From contig NZ_FOSZ01000004.1 in assembly GCF_900114415.1 (NCBI RefSeq), positions 124,001 to 188,000 on the forward strand: 64,000 nucleotides of DNA, read 5' to 3'. The stretch is from Shimia haliotis. GTDB taxonomy: Bacteria > Pseudomonadota > Alphaproteobacteria > Rhodobacterales > Rhodobacteraceae. The notes beneath the pieces were generated by a model. That model was given only the letters and a program-made list of their open reading frames with translations. It did no database searches and had not been told where the DNA came from. Numbering within the stretch: position 1 is the stretch's first letter; each line of letters opens with the position of its first letter. The position numbers and the translations under genes are program-made. Positions 52,119-61,005 of the stretch are shown here, in pieces.

Positions 52119-53282
52119 TTACGCACCAAGCGCCCGTAGCATTTCGCGGCTGATGATGTGACGCTGGATTTCGCTGGTGCCTTCCCAGATGCGCTCAACC
52201 CGCGCATCACGCCAAATCCGTTCCAGTGGCAGCTCGTTCATCAACCCCATGCCGCCATGAATCTGGATCGCCTCATCCGCGACAAAGGCCAGCATTTCGG
52301 TCGCCTTCAGCTTGGCCATGGACATGTCCGATTCCGTCACCGTGCCCTGATCAAACTTCCAACCCGCTTCCCAAGTCAGCAGGTTCGCTGCCTTCAATTC
52401 CAACGCCATGTCCGCCAACTTAAAGCTCACGCCCTGAAACTTGCCGATTTGCTGACCAAACTGTTTGCGCTCTGCTGCATAAGAAATCGAGTGCTCCAAC
52501 GCGCGCTCGGCGCGCCCTAGACACGTTGCGGCAACCTGAAGGCGTGTGGCGCCCAGCCACTCGTTGGCCACTTGAAATCCCTTGTCAACTTCTCCCAAAA
52601 CCGCCTCATCCGGCAGCCGGCAATCGTCAAACTCCAGCACTGCGTTGGTATATCCCCGATGGCTTACGTTGCCGTAGCCCTCGCGCACTTCAAATCCTGG
52701 CGTGCCTTTATCGACGAAAAACGCGGTGATCTTCTTCTTTGGTCCACGCGGCGTGTCTTCAACTCCGGTCGCCATGAAACAAATCGCGAAATCCGCGATG
52801 TCGGCATGGCTGATGAAATGTTTGGTGCCATTCAGAACCCAATCGCCGCCATCGCGTTTTGCTGTGGCCTTCATCCCACGTAAATCGGATCCTGCGTCCG
52901 GCTCGGTCATCGCGAGACAGTCCCACTTCTCGCCCTTCATGCAAGGCACCAGATACTTTTCCCGTTGCTCTGCCGTGCCCGCCATCAGGATGTTGGACGG
53001 CCGCGCCACGCCTGTCCAATGCAGCGCATAGTTCGCACGCCCCAACTCTTTTTCGTACATCAGCCATGTCAGCGTATCGAGACCCGCGCCGCCGACTTCC
53101 TCCGGCATGTTCGCCGCATAAAGCCCGGCTTCCATCGCCTTTTTCTGCACGTCGCGGATCACGTCCATATCAAGATGCCCGGTCCGCTCGATTTCCGCCT
53201 CGTGCGGATAAAGCTCGTTCTCCACGAAAGCCCGCGTGGTTTCCACGATCATGGCCTGTTCTTCGGTCATCCCAAACTGCAT
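52119..53282 (-). CDS. Acyl-CoA dehydrogenase
   Basis: A 387-residue FAD enzyme. The FAD- and substrate-binding motifs CLAMTEPDAGSDLRGMKATA, RKQFGQQIGKFQGVSFKLADM and EAIQIHGGMGLMNELPLER are present. The C-terminal WEGTSEIQRHIISREML probably carries the catalytic Glu. I use ATG 53282, with TTGGAG six bases ahead; a TTG at 53294 is the longer form. In the same cluster as caiD, it could be the gamma-butyrobetainyl-CoA dehydrogenase (CaiA-like), forming crotonobetainyl-CoA. That specificity is inference from context. Confidence 0.9.
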   Translation of the reverse strand: MQFGMTEEQAMIVETTRAFVENELYPHEAEIERTGHLDMDVIRDVQKKAMEAGLYAANMPEEVGGAGLDTLTWLMYEKELGRANYALHWTGVARPSNILMAGTAEQREKYLVPCMKGEKWDCLAMTEPDAGSDLRGMKATAKRDGGDWVLNGTKHFISHADIADFAICFMATGVEDTPRGPKKKITAFFVDKGTPGFEVREGYGNVSHRGYTNAVLEFDDCRLPDEAVLGEVDKGFQVANEWLGATRLQVAATCLGRAERALEHSISYAAERKQFGQQIGKFQGVSFKLADMALELKAANLLTWEAGWKFDQGTVTESDMSMAKLKATEMLAFVADEAIQIHGGMGLMNELPLERIWRDARVERIWEGTSEIQRHIISREMLRALGA

Positions 53283-53336
53283 AGCGCGCTCCAAATTCTT
53301 TACCGCCCCAGTTCAATCCACTTGACCGGCCAGATC

Positions 53337-54299
53337 ATGCGCAATTATCCCTGTATCATGCAGTTTTGGCAAAAAACCTCCGCCGCGCCGCAGCGCATTG
53401 GTGTTCTTCTATTCGAGGGCTTCTCCAACCATTGCCTTGCCAACACGGTGGAACCCATGCGCGCGGCCAATATGCTGTCGGGCAAGGCACTTTATGACTG
53501 GACGTTTCTATCGCTCGATGCGCAACCAGTCCAAAGTTCGTCCGGTCTTCCGGTGGCCCCGCATGATCGCCTTGATGCGGCCCGTGGCGACATGTTGGTG
53601 GTGATGCCGTCTTACGGTTTTCGCCACCACGCCGGATGGAAAACCCAAGCAGCGCTCAGATCCGCCGCCACGCGGTTTCCCAAGCTTTGCGCCATGGACA
53701 CCGGAAGCTGGCTTTTGGCGCATTCTGGGCTTTTGGATGGGCATCGGGCCACGATCCACTGGGAGGAACTCACCAACTTCGCCGAACGTTTTCCAGAGGT
53801 TGAGGCAATCCGTGAACGTTTTGTCATCGACGACAATCGCCTGACCTGCTCCGGCGCCATGGCCGCCTTTGACCTGATCCTGCACCTGATCGGGCAAACC
53901 CATGGTCAGGCCCTCGCGCTTGAGGTCGCGCAGCTCTTTATGACCCGTGACAGCGCCCGCAGCCACGCTGGCGGCGCCACCCCTGCTGGCCGCATTGTGA
54001 ACCGTGCGCTGGCGGTGATGCAGGAACACCTAGAGAATCCACTGCCCATCCCAGACATCGCCCGCCGCACAGGTGTTACGCAGAAAACGTTGGAGGCACG
54101 AATGAAAGCCGAATTGGGCGCGACACCCACAACGGTTTATCGCCGTCAGCGCCTGTCACTGGCACGCAAGCTTGTGGTCGACACGGATCTGTCAGTCGCA
54201 GAAATCGCCCTACGAACAGGGTATGGAAACCCTGCGGCCATGACCCGAGCATTCAAAGCCGATTTTGGGACCACTCCAAGTCAGATTCGGCAGAGTTAG
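53337..54299 (+). CDS. GlxA-type AraC regulator with DJ-1/PfpI-like sensory domain
   Basis: A 320-residue regulator. The N-terminal part resembles a DJ-1/PfpI domain (GVLLFEGFSNHCLANTVEPM and CAMDTGSWLLAHSGLLDGH, without the usual nucleophile Cys at the elbow). The C-terminal AraC domain has two helix-turn-helix units: PIPDIARRTGVTQKTLEARM and SVAEIALRTGYGNPAAMTRA. This is the GlxA/CdhR/GbdR layout; such proteins regulate carnitine, betaine or related catabolism in Pseudomonas. ATG 53337 or 53358 could be the start; no clear ribosome site is visible. It is divergent from the acyl-CoA dehydrogenase gene by 54 bases. Confidence 0.83.
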   Translation: MRNYPCIMQFWQKTSAAPQRIGVLLFEGFSNHCLANTVEPMRAANMLSGKALYDWTFLSLDAQPVQSSSGLPVAPHDRLDAARGDMLVVMPSYGFRHHAGWKTQAALRSAATRFPKLCAMDTGSWLLAHSGLLDGHRATIHWEELTNFAERFPEVEAIRERFVIDDNRLTCSGAMAAFDLILHLIGQTHGQALALEVAQLFMTRDSARSHAGGATPAGRIVNRALAVMQEHLENPLPIPDIARRTGVTQKTLEARMKAELGATPTTVYRRQRLSLARKLVVDTDLSVAEIALRTGYGNPAAMTRAFKADFGTTPSQIRQS

Positions 54300-54302
54300 T
54301 CT

Positions 54303-55298
54303 CTATTTCGTATACATCTGTTTCTTGTGTGCCCGTGTGCGCTCGGTACCTTCGGCTGATCCGTCGTGAAACGTGCCGAACCACTTATCAAACGGGATTT
54401 CCGAGGTGCCATAGTTACATTCGAAATACCTGTGATGCAGTTGGTGAAAGAAATCCCCCGATTTGGCCACTTCCGCATCTTTGGCGATCAGTTTCTCAAA
54501 TCCACAGTGTGAAAACACCGGACTGAGTTGCTGGAAATAGACGTGAAACATCAAATGCAGGGTGCCTGAGGGCACCACCAGATGCACAAAGTAAGTCGTG
54601 AAATAGAACATATTTTCGTACCAGTGGTTCGAAATTCCCGACCACGGCCCGACATTCACATTGCGATGATGCACAGCATGCACGTGTTTATAAAGTTTCG
54701 GGTGATGCTCCAACCGATGCACCCAGTAAAAGTGCAACCCCGACCACATCGGGATCAACGCCAGCCACGCGACAAAGAACACCGGCGTCTCGGCAAAAGT
54801 GATCACCGGCACCCAGCCGTTCGCCATCACCCAGAAAATCAAGCACTGGTATACCGTCGCCACGGTCATCGCGCTGCCAAGTGTCCACCAGATATTGTCG
54901 AGCACCTGATTGTTGAAGGTGAAGGTGCCGTTCTTACGTGTCAGGTCGCGCTTGTCGAACTTCTTGCGCATGCCCTGACCCTTGCGCATGTAAAGCCACC
55001 AATGCAGCCCGCCTGCCACCATCGCCTGTGGCACTATGTTCATCAGCCAGACCGTTCCGATCCAGCGCCAGTGAAACACCTGCATCTGCTCCAGCGGCGG
55101 CAGCACAAAAGCCCAGACCAGCACCGCGACTAGAAACGGAATCGTCAGCGCCGTCAGCATCATCCACGCCCCGCGATACCAGCGCAGCACCGCCAGCGGC
55201 CTTGGCGGCCATGCAAAAAGTGGATTTAAAGCAATCGGGTGCGACGGGCGATAGTTCCAGCGCTCCGCCTCGGCATCATTGGCAAAATCATGTGGCAT
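54303..55298 (-). CDS. Sterol desaturase / fatty acid hydroxylase family protein
   Basis: A 331-residue membrane di-iron protein. The histidine clusters are HRLEHHPKLYKHVHAVHHRN and HQLHHRYFE with additional His between. Several hydrophobic helices surround them. GGGAGG is eight bases before ATG 55298. It is distinct from the TetR-linked copy at 19775-20623 in length and in neighbours. Its lipid substrate is unknown. Confidence 0.87.
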   Translation of the reverse strand: MPHDFANDAEAERWNYRPSHPIALNPLFAWPPRPLAVLRWYRGAWMMLTALTIPFLVAVLVWAFVLPPLEQMQVFHWRWIGTVWLMNIVPQAMVAGGLHWWLYMRKGQGMRKKFDKRDLTRKNGTFTFNNQVLDNIWWTLGSAMTVATVYQCLIFWVMANGWVPVITFAETPVFFVAWLALIPMWSGLHFYWVHRLEHHPKLYKHVHAVHHRNVNVGPWSGISNHWYENMFYFTTYFVHLVVPSGTLHLMFHVYFQQLSPVFSHCGFEKLIAKDAEVAKSGDFFHQLHHRYFECNYGTSEIPFDKWFGTFHDGSAEGTERTRAHKKQMYTK

Positions 55299-55334
55299 GG
55301 TGCAATCCTCCCAAGGTGCGCGTGGGGCGACCGG

Positions 55335-56090
55335 TTATGTCGCGTAATTTGACCCTTCGTCGTCCAGAATGGCCTTAAGTTCCGCCAGATGCCGCGCGTC
55401 CTGATCTGGATACTCCTCCAACTCCCGCGCGGTTTTTTCGGCAATGTCATCGGGCAAAACGCGCAACGGCTGTCCGGTCTGCAACGCGCGGATATAGGTC
55501 TCTGCCGCCCGCTCGAAGTAGTAGAGCCGGTTAAATGTGTCCGCGACGCTGCTGCCAATGACAAGCACACCATGGTTGCCCATGATCATCACCTTCTTCT
55601 TCGGATCGGCCAGCAACGCCGCACAGCGCTCTCCCTCATCTTCAAAGGCCAACCCGCCATAGCCCTCGTCGATCACATAGCGGTTATAAAACGTCGCACA
55701 GTTCTGATCGATCGGCGGCAGGTTGCTGTCCGCCAACGAAGCCAGAACCGTGGCGAAAATCGAATGCACATGCATCACACAACGCGCATGCGGGCAATGA
55801 CGGTGAATACCGCCATGCAACCCCCAGGCCGTGGGATCAGGCGCATCCGGTCCCTTGAGGGTTTCCGGATCGTTGGCATCCAGCAACAACAGCTCGCTCG
55901 CCCGAACCCGCGAAAAATGCACTTGATTGGCGTTCATCAGGAACTGCGTGCCGTCGTCATTCACTGCAAGGCTGAAATGGTTCGCCACGCCCTCGTGCAT
56001 GTTCAACCGCTCGGTCCAGCGAAACGCCGCCGCCATATCAACGCGTTCCTGCCAATGCTCCATATTGGGCCGCAAGTTGGTGACGCTCAT
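55335..56090 (-). CDS. Class II aldolase/adducin family protein
   Basis: A 251-residue protein of the class II aldolase/adducin fold. The zinc-site histidines are in CVMHVHSIFATVL (HVH) and the substrate loop is MGNHGVLVIG, typical of L-fuculose-phosphate-type aldolases and related decarboxylases. I use ATG 56090 with AAAGGA nine bases ahead. It is divergent from the LysR regulator across 113 bases. The sugar substrate is not predictable. Confidence 0.85.
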   Translation of the reverse strand: MSVTNLRPNMEHWQERVDMAAAFRWTERLNMHEGVANHFSLAVNDDGTQFLMNANQVHFSRVRASELLLLDANDPETLKGPDAPDPTAWGLHGGIHRHCPHARCVMHVHSIFATVLASLADSNLPPIDQNCATFYNRYVIDEGYGGLAFEDEGERCAALLADPKKKVMIMGNHGVLVIGSSVADTFNRLYYFERAAETYIRALQTGQPLRVLPDDIAEKTARELEEYPDQDARHLAELKAILDDEGSNYAT

Positions 56091-56203
56091 CTGATCTGTC
56101 CTTTGTATTTGTGCTTGACCAAAAACCTGCCCAAGCGCCGCTGCCTTTACCAACGAAAAAAACGGGGGTAATCCATTAGTCAAACTACTGGATAGATAAT
56201 GTG

Positions 56204-57094
56204 ATGTCTCAAGATCTGCCCCCCCTGAACTGGCTGCGCGCGTTCGAGGCCGCCGCGCGCAGCCTGTCGTTCACCGGTGCAGCACAGGAACTCAACATCA
56301 CCCAAAGCGCGGTCAGCCAACAAATCAAAGCCCTCGAAGGCCACCTCGGCCAGCCGCTTTTCCATCGTCGTCCCCGAACGCTGGAACTCACCAGAACCGG
56401 CCTGCTCTACTTGCCGGTGGTACGCGACGCCTTCCGTACCCTGCGTCGTGGAACCCGTACCGTTCTGGGTCCTCAAAGGCAGGTGCTTCAAATTCAGTGC
56501 AACATCACCTTCGCCATCCACTGGCTCGCCCCGCGCATGGCTGGGTTCCATGCGGCCCACCCCGACATTCAACTCAACCTGCGCACGGAACTATGGGAAC
56601 CACGGGACATGGCGGAAGGTGTGGATCTGGAAATCCGCTATTCCCTGCGCCCCGCGGAACATTTGCGGGCCGAACTTCTGCGTCGGGATCACTACTACCC
56701 CGTCACCGCACCGAATTATGACGTGTCTCTCGCCACCTTGCACACACATCCTCTTTGGGATTGCGCCAATTTGATGTGCAACTGGTCCAGTTGGGCAGAA
56801 GATCAGGCACTGGATTGGCCGGATCCCTTCGTGACCTACGCAACCACATATTCCGTCACAATGGCTGCCGCAGCAGCCAGTGCCTGCGTGGCGCTTGCCC
56901 ATGACACCATTGCCGCCAACCTCCTGCGCAACGGAACTCTCGTGGCGCCCTTTGACCATCGCGTTCCGATGGAAGAAGCCTACTATCTCTTATCCGCGCC
57001 CCAAGCCGAAGACATGCCCGCCGCCCAAGCCTTTGCCACATGGCTGCGCTCCGAACTGGCACAAGAAAGACGCTCGTCCCTTTCGGGATCCTGA
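56204..57094 (+). CDS. LysR family transcriptional regulator (GcvA-like)
   Basis: A 296-residue LysR protein. The N-terminal helix-turn-helix is LSFTGAAQELNITQSAVSQQ around residues 23-42, after PLNWLRAFEAAAR, typical of the GcvA branch. The rest is a periplasmic-binding-like ligand domain. I use ATG 56204; GTG 56201 is the alternative. It is divergent from the aldolase gene, so it may regulate it. Confidence 0.9.
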   Translation: MSQDLPPLNWLRAFEAAARSLSFTGAAQELNITQSAVSQQIKALEGHLGQPLFHRRPRTLELTRTGLLYLPVVRDAFRTLRRGTRTVLGPQRQVLQIQCNITFAIHWLAPRMAGFHAAHPDIQLNLRTELWEPRDMAEGVDLEIRYSLRPAEHLRAELLRRDHYYPVTAPNYDVSLATLHTHPLWDCANLMCNWSSWAEDQALDWPDPFVTYATTYSVTMAAAAASACVALAHDTIAANLLRNGTLVAPFDHRVPMEEAYYLLSAPQAEDMPAAQAFATWLRSELAQERRSSLSGS

Positions 57095-57197
57095 CCGCCG
57101 CCTGCAAGCGTTGGGTGACGTCGCAAATTTCAAACCACTCCTGAAACTGTTTTCGCAAAACCTTCATCTTGCCGATGGTTGAACATCCCTCAAACGC

Positions 57198-59021
57198 ATG
57201 GCACCTTACGCCATGGAACATATGCACTTTCAAAGCTGGGCCGACGTGGCCCCCCGCCTTGTCGCCGTGGCCGCCGGCCGCGCGCCCGCAGACACCGTCA
57301 TTCGCAAGGGCCAGTGGGTCAACGTTCACACCCGCGAAATTCTCCCAGATCATGACATCGCCATTGCCGCAGGCCGCATTGCCTATGTCGGTCCTGACGC
57401 CAGCCACTGCACTGGCCCCGATACCGAGGTCATCGAGGCCAACGGCCGCTTTATGATCCCGGGCTTGTGTGACGGTCACATGCACATTGAAAGTGGCATG
57501 CTGACCCCCGCGGAATTCGCCCGCGCCGTGATCCCGCATGGCACCACCACCATGTTCACCGATCCGCACGAGATCGCCAATGTGCTCGGCCTTGAGGGCG
57601 TGCGCATGATGCATGACGAAGCTTTGATGCAGCCCATCAACATTTTCACGCAAATGCCTTCCTGCGCCCCCAGCGCGCCGGGTCTGGAAACCACAGGTTA
57701 TGAAATCGGCCCCGACGATGTGAGTGCCGCCATGGGCTGGCCCGGCATCATTGGTCTGGGCGAGATGATGAATTTCCCCGGTGTGATCAACGGCTCCCAA
57801 CAGATGTTAGCCGAAATCGCCGCCACGCAGAACGCCGGCAAAACCGTAGGCGGCCATTACGCCAGTCCCGACCTTGGTATCCCGTTCCACGCCTATGCGG
57901 CAGGTGGTCCCGCGGATGACCACGAAGGCACCTGCGAGGCCGACGCCATCGCCCGTGTGCGTCAAGGTATGCGCATGATGATGCGGCTCGGATCGGCTTG
58001 GTATGACGTGGAGACCCAGATCACCGCGATCACCGAAAAGGGGCTGGATCCGCGCAATTTCATCCTCTGTACCGATGATTGCCACTCGGGCACCTTGGTC
58101 AACGACGGTCACATGAACCGCGTGGTGCGCCATGCCATCGAATGCGGCTGTGATCCGGTGGTGGCCTTGCAGATGGCAACGATCAACACCGCCACCCATT
58201 TCGGCGTTGAACGCGACCTCGGCTCCATCGCGCCAGGCCGCCGCGCCGATGTGATCCTGACCTCTGATCTCAAAACCCTGCCCATCGAACATGTCATCGC
58301 CCGTGGCAAAACCGTCGCGCAGGATGGCAAAGGCTTGGTGGACTGCCCGCATTATGACTGGCCTGCCCACGCGCGTCAGACCGTCAACATGGGCCGCGAC
58401 CGCACCGCCGCTGACTTTGAAATCCACGCCCCCGAAGGGGCAACCAAAGTCACAGCCAACGTGATTGGCGTGGTGGAAAACCAAGCGCCGACCAAAGCGC
58501 TCACTGCCGATCTCCCCGTCGAAAATGGCGTGGTTTGCGGTGACATAGAGACTGATATCGCCCAGATCGCCCTTGTCGAACGTCACCGCGCCACGGGTGG
58601 CGTGGTGAACGGGTTTGTCTCGGGCTTTGGGTATAAAGGACGCATGGCCATGGCCTCCACCGTGGCCCATGACAGTCACCACATGATCGTTGTCGGCACC
58701 GACCACGAAAACATGGCGCTGGCTGCCAACCGTCTGGGCAAAGTTGGTGGCGGTGTGACCGTGTTCAAAGACGGGCAGGAAATCGCGCTGATTGAGTTGC
58801 CCATCGCGGGCCTGATGTCAGACGCGCCGGCCACCGAGGTTGCTGCCAAAGCCGACAACATGGTGCAGGCGATGGAGGCTTGCGGCTGCACGCTGAACAA
58901 CGCTTATATGCAACACTCGCTTCTGGCGCTGGTGGTGATCCCTGAACTCCGGATCTCGGACCTTGGCCTTGTTGATGTAACCAAGTTTGAAATGACTGAT
59001 GTGATTAAGGCCGCTGAATGA
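57198..59021 (+). CDS. ade: Adenine deaminase
   Basis: A 607-residue amidohydrolase converting adenine to hypoxanthine and ammonia. The metal-binding His pair is CDGHMHIESGMLTP; other residues include FTDPHEIANVLG, the DDHEGT segment, and CTDDCHSGTL. Length and C-terminal domain fit the bacterial Ade family. The next gene, AMP nucleosidase, overlaps its stop by four bases (ATGA), so both act in AMP-to-hypoxanthine salvage. Confidence 0.93.
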   Translation: MAPYAMEHMHFQSWADVAPRLVAVAAGRAPADTVIRKGQWVNVHTREILPDHDIAIAAGRIAYVGPDASHCTGPDTEVIEANGRFMIPGLCDGHMHIESGMLTPAEFARAVIPHGTTTMFTDPHEIANVLGLEGVRMMHDEALMQPINIFTQMPSCAPSAPGLETTGYEIGPDDVSAAMGWPGIIGLGEMMNFPGVINGSQQMLAEIAATQNAGKTVGGHYASPDLGIPFHAYAAGGPADDHEGTCEADAIARVRQGMRMMMRLGSAWYDVETQITAITEKGLDPRNFILCTDDCHSGTLVNDGHMNRVVRHAIECGCDPVVALQMATINTATHFGVERDLGSIAPGRRADVILTSDLKTLPIEHVIARGKTVAQDGKGLVDCPHYDWPAHARQTVNMGRDRTAADFEIHAPEGATKVTANVIGVVENQAPTKALTADLPVENGVVCGDIETDIAQIALVERHRATGGVVNGFVSGFGYKGRMAMASTVAHDSHHMIVVGTDHENMALAANRLGKVGGGVTVFKDGQEIALIELPIAGLMSDAPATEVAAKADNMVQAMEACGCTLNNAYMQHSLLALVVIPELRISDLGLVDVTKFEMTDVIKAAE

Positions 59022-60490
59022 CCCCGCAACAAATTCCCGTACATTCTCCCGCTATCCCCGCTGCGCAGAGCTTTACCGATGCCGCCGCAGCTGTTGAACG
59101 CCTCGAAGAGCTCTACACTATCGCAACAACCTATCTCTGCGATCAATTCAGCCGCGCCCTGCGCAAAGGGCCTGACGGCCACCGCATCCGCGCGTTTTAT
59201 CCGGAAATCCGCATCACGACGACCTCATTTGCACAGGTCGACAGCCGACTCAGCTTTGGCCACGTGTCAGAGCCAGGCACCCACGCGGCCACGATCACGC
59301 GACCGGATTTGTTCCGGAACTATCTGCAGCAACAAATAACCCTGCTGCTGGAAAACCACGGCGTGCCGGTCACGATTGGAGTCTCAGACACCCCGATCCC
59401 CGTGCATTTTGCAGTCGCCGCACGTAGCAACATGACTGTACCTCAGGATGGCGCTGCAGAATTCACATTGCGCGACATTTTTGATGTTCCGGACCTGTCG
59501 ACCACCAACGATGACATCGTGAACGGCATGAACGAGGCAAACGGCGCTGAACCTCTGGCGCCTTTCACGGCCCAGCGCGTCGACTATTCACTCGCGCGGC
59601 TCAGCCACTATACCGCCACCGATGCCGAGCATTTCCAGAACCATGTGCTGTTCACCAACTACCAGTTCTACGTGACAGAGTTCGAAGCCTACGCCCGCGC
59701 CATGCTCGACGATCCAAAGTCGGGCTACACCAGCTTTGTCAGCACTGGAAATGTCGAAATAAACGACGCGGAAACCCCCATCGCGCCCGTCGATAAACAG
59801 CCGCAAATGCCGACCTACCACCTCAAGCGCGAAGATGGCTCCGGCATCACGCTGGTGAACATCGGGGTTGGGCCGTCAAATGCCAAAACTGCAACTGACC
59901 ACATCGCCGTGTTACGACCCCACGCGTGGATCATGGTTGGCCACTGTGCCGGACTGCGCAATTCACAATCGCTCGGTGATTTTGTTCTCGCCCATGCCTA
60001 TCTGCGTGAAGACCACGTTCTTGATGACGACCTGCCTGTTTGGGTGCCAATCCCTGCCTTGGCCGAAGTGCAGATCGCCATGGAGGAAGCCGTCGCCGAA
60101 GTAACCGAGCTCAAGGGGTATGACCTGAAGCGTGTTATGCGCACAGGGACAGTGGCAACCATCGACAACCGCAACTGGGAACTGCGCGAACACGCGGGCC
60201 CCGTGCAACGTCTGAGCCAATCCCGCGCAATCGCGCTGGATATGGAAAGCGCGACCATTGCGGCCAACGGCTACCGGTTCCGCGTGCCTTATGGCACTCT
60301 TCTCTGTGTCAGCGACAAGCCGCTACATGGCGAATTGAAGCTTCCAGGAATGGCATCGGACTTCTATAAGACGCAGGTCGCACGCCATTTGATGATCGGC
60401 ATTCGCGCGATGGAAACCCTTCGTGAGATGCCGCTGGAACGGCTGCATTCGCGGAAATTGCGCTCATTTGACGAGACCGCATTCCTTTGA
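59018..60490 (+). CDS. amn: AMP nucleosidase
   Basis: A 490-residue enzyme that hydrolyses AMP to adenine and ribose 5-phosphate. The C-terminal nucleoside-phosphorylase fold has VGHCAGLRNSQSLGDFVLA, YLREDHVLDDDLPVWVPIPA and the substrate segment IALDMESATIAANGYRFRVP, as in E. coli Amn. The N-terminal domain is the Amn-specific one. It starts inside the ade stop codon, so the two are translationally coupled: Amn provides the adenine that Ade then deaminates. Confidence 0.95.
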   Translation: MTPQQIPVHSPAIPAAQSFTDAAAAVERLEELYTIATTYLCDQFSRALRKGPDGHRIRAFYPEIRITTTSFAQVDSRLSFGHVSEPGTHAATITRPDLFRNYLQQQITLLLENHGVPVTIGVSDTPIPVHFAVAARSNMTVPQDGAAEFTLRDIFDVPDLSTTNDDIVNGMNEANGAEPLAPFTAQRVDYSLARLSHYTATDAEHFQNHVLFTNYQFYVTEFEAYARAMLDDPKSGYTSFVSTGNVEINDAETPIAPVDKQPQMPTYHLKREDGSGITLVNIGVGPSNAKTATDHIAVLRPHAWIMVGHCAGLRNSQSLGDFVLAHAYLREDHVLDDDLPVWVPIPALAEVQIAMEEAVAEVTELKGYDLKRVMRTGTVATIDNRNWELREHAGPVQRLSQSRAIALDMESATIAANGYRFRVPYGTLLCVSDKPLHGELKLPGMASDFYKTQVARHLMIGIRAMETLREMPLERLHSRKLRSFDETAFL

Positions 60491-60507
60491 CTCTGCGGAA
60501 ACTTGCC

Positions 60508-60533
60508 AAAAACCCCACTTTTTATGGGTTTTT
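60508..60533 (+). terminator. Candidate terminator after amn
   Basis: AAAAACCC (60508-60515), a ten-base loop, then GGGTTTTT (60526-60533) give a perfect eight-base stem ending in T residues. It lies 17 bases after the amn stop. AT-rich but convincing. Confidence 0.65.
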
Positions 60534-60537
60534 GGGC

Positions 60538-60553
60538 ACACAATTTATTGTGT
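60538..60553. promoter_or_regulatory. Palindrome upstream of the HU-like gene
   Basis: ACACAAT-TT-ATTGTGT (60538-60553) is a perfect inverted repeat about 70 bases before the HU-like start. It could be a repressor or activator site; no protein is identified. Confidence 0.5.
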
Positions 60554-60622
60554 TCGCCTACTATATCCCGTTAAATGCCCGGCACGAGGCCCAATACTCG
60601 GGCAGACCAATGGAGACCTGAA

Positions 60623-60910
60623 ATGGCAAAACCGATGACAAAGACCCAACTCGTTGCCGCTCTGGCCGAAGAAATGGGTTCGGACAAGAAATCCGCAGGC
60701 GCAGCGCTGGAAGCAGTATGTGCACTGATCACCCGTGAAGTTTCCGGCGGCGGCGCAGTGACCCTGCCTGGCGTTGGCAAAATCTACTGCCGCGAGCGCC
60801 CAGAGCGCATGGTGCGCAACCCTGCCACCGGCGAGCAGATCAAGAAAGACGCAGACAAGGTTGTGAAAATGACCATCGCCAAAGCGCTGAAAGACAGCGT
60901 AAACGGCTGA
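60623..60910 (+). CDS. HU family DNA-binding protein
   Basis: A 95-residue histone-like protein. It begins MAKPMTKTQLVAALAEEMG and has the central beta-arm region GGGAVTLPGVGKIYCRERPE, then GEQIKKDADKVVKMTIAKALKD. The length is normal for HU/IHF proteins. Its start ATG 60623 has GGAG seven bases ahead; the frame upstream to 60575 is not coding. A terminator follows. Confidence 0.9.
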   Translation: MAKPMTKTQLVAALAEEMGSDKKSAGAALEAVCALITREVSGGGAVTLPGVGKIYCRERPERMVRNPATGEQIKKDADKVVKMTIAKALKDSVNG

Positions 60911-60933
60911 TCGCGTTGATCACTGATTTACGG

Positions 60934-60961
60934 AAAGGGTCGCCCACGGGCGACCCTTTTT
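60934..60961 (+). terminator. Rho-independent terminator after the HU-like gene
   Basis: GGGTCGCCC (60937-60945) pairs with GGGCGACCC (60948-60956) in a nine-base stem, followed by five T residues. It lies 26 bases after the HU stop. Confidence 0.9.
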
Positions 60962-61005
60962 GTTTGGCCTGACGTCGCGGGTTTTCACCCCATGCGCCGC
61001 CGGTC

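Noticed and set aside
57807-58706. A 299-residue minus-strand frame within ade
   Set aside because: It is antisense to the catalytic region of adenine deaminase and contains no domain pattern.
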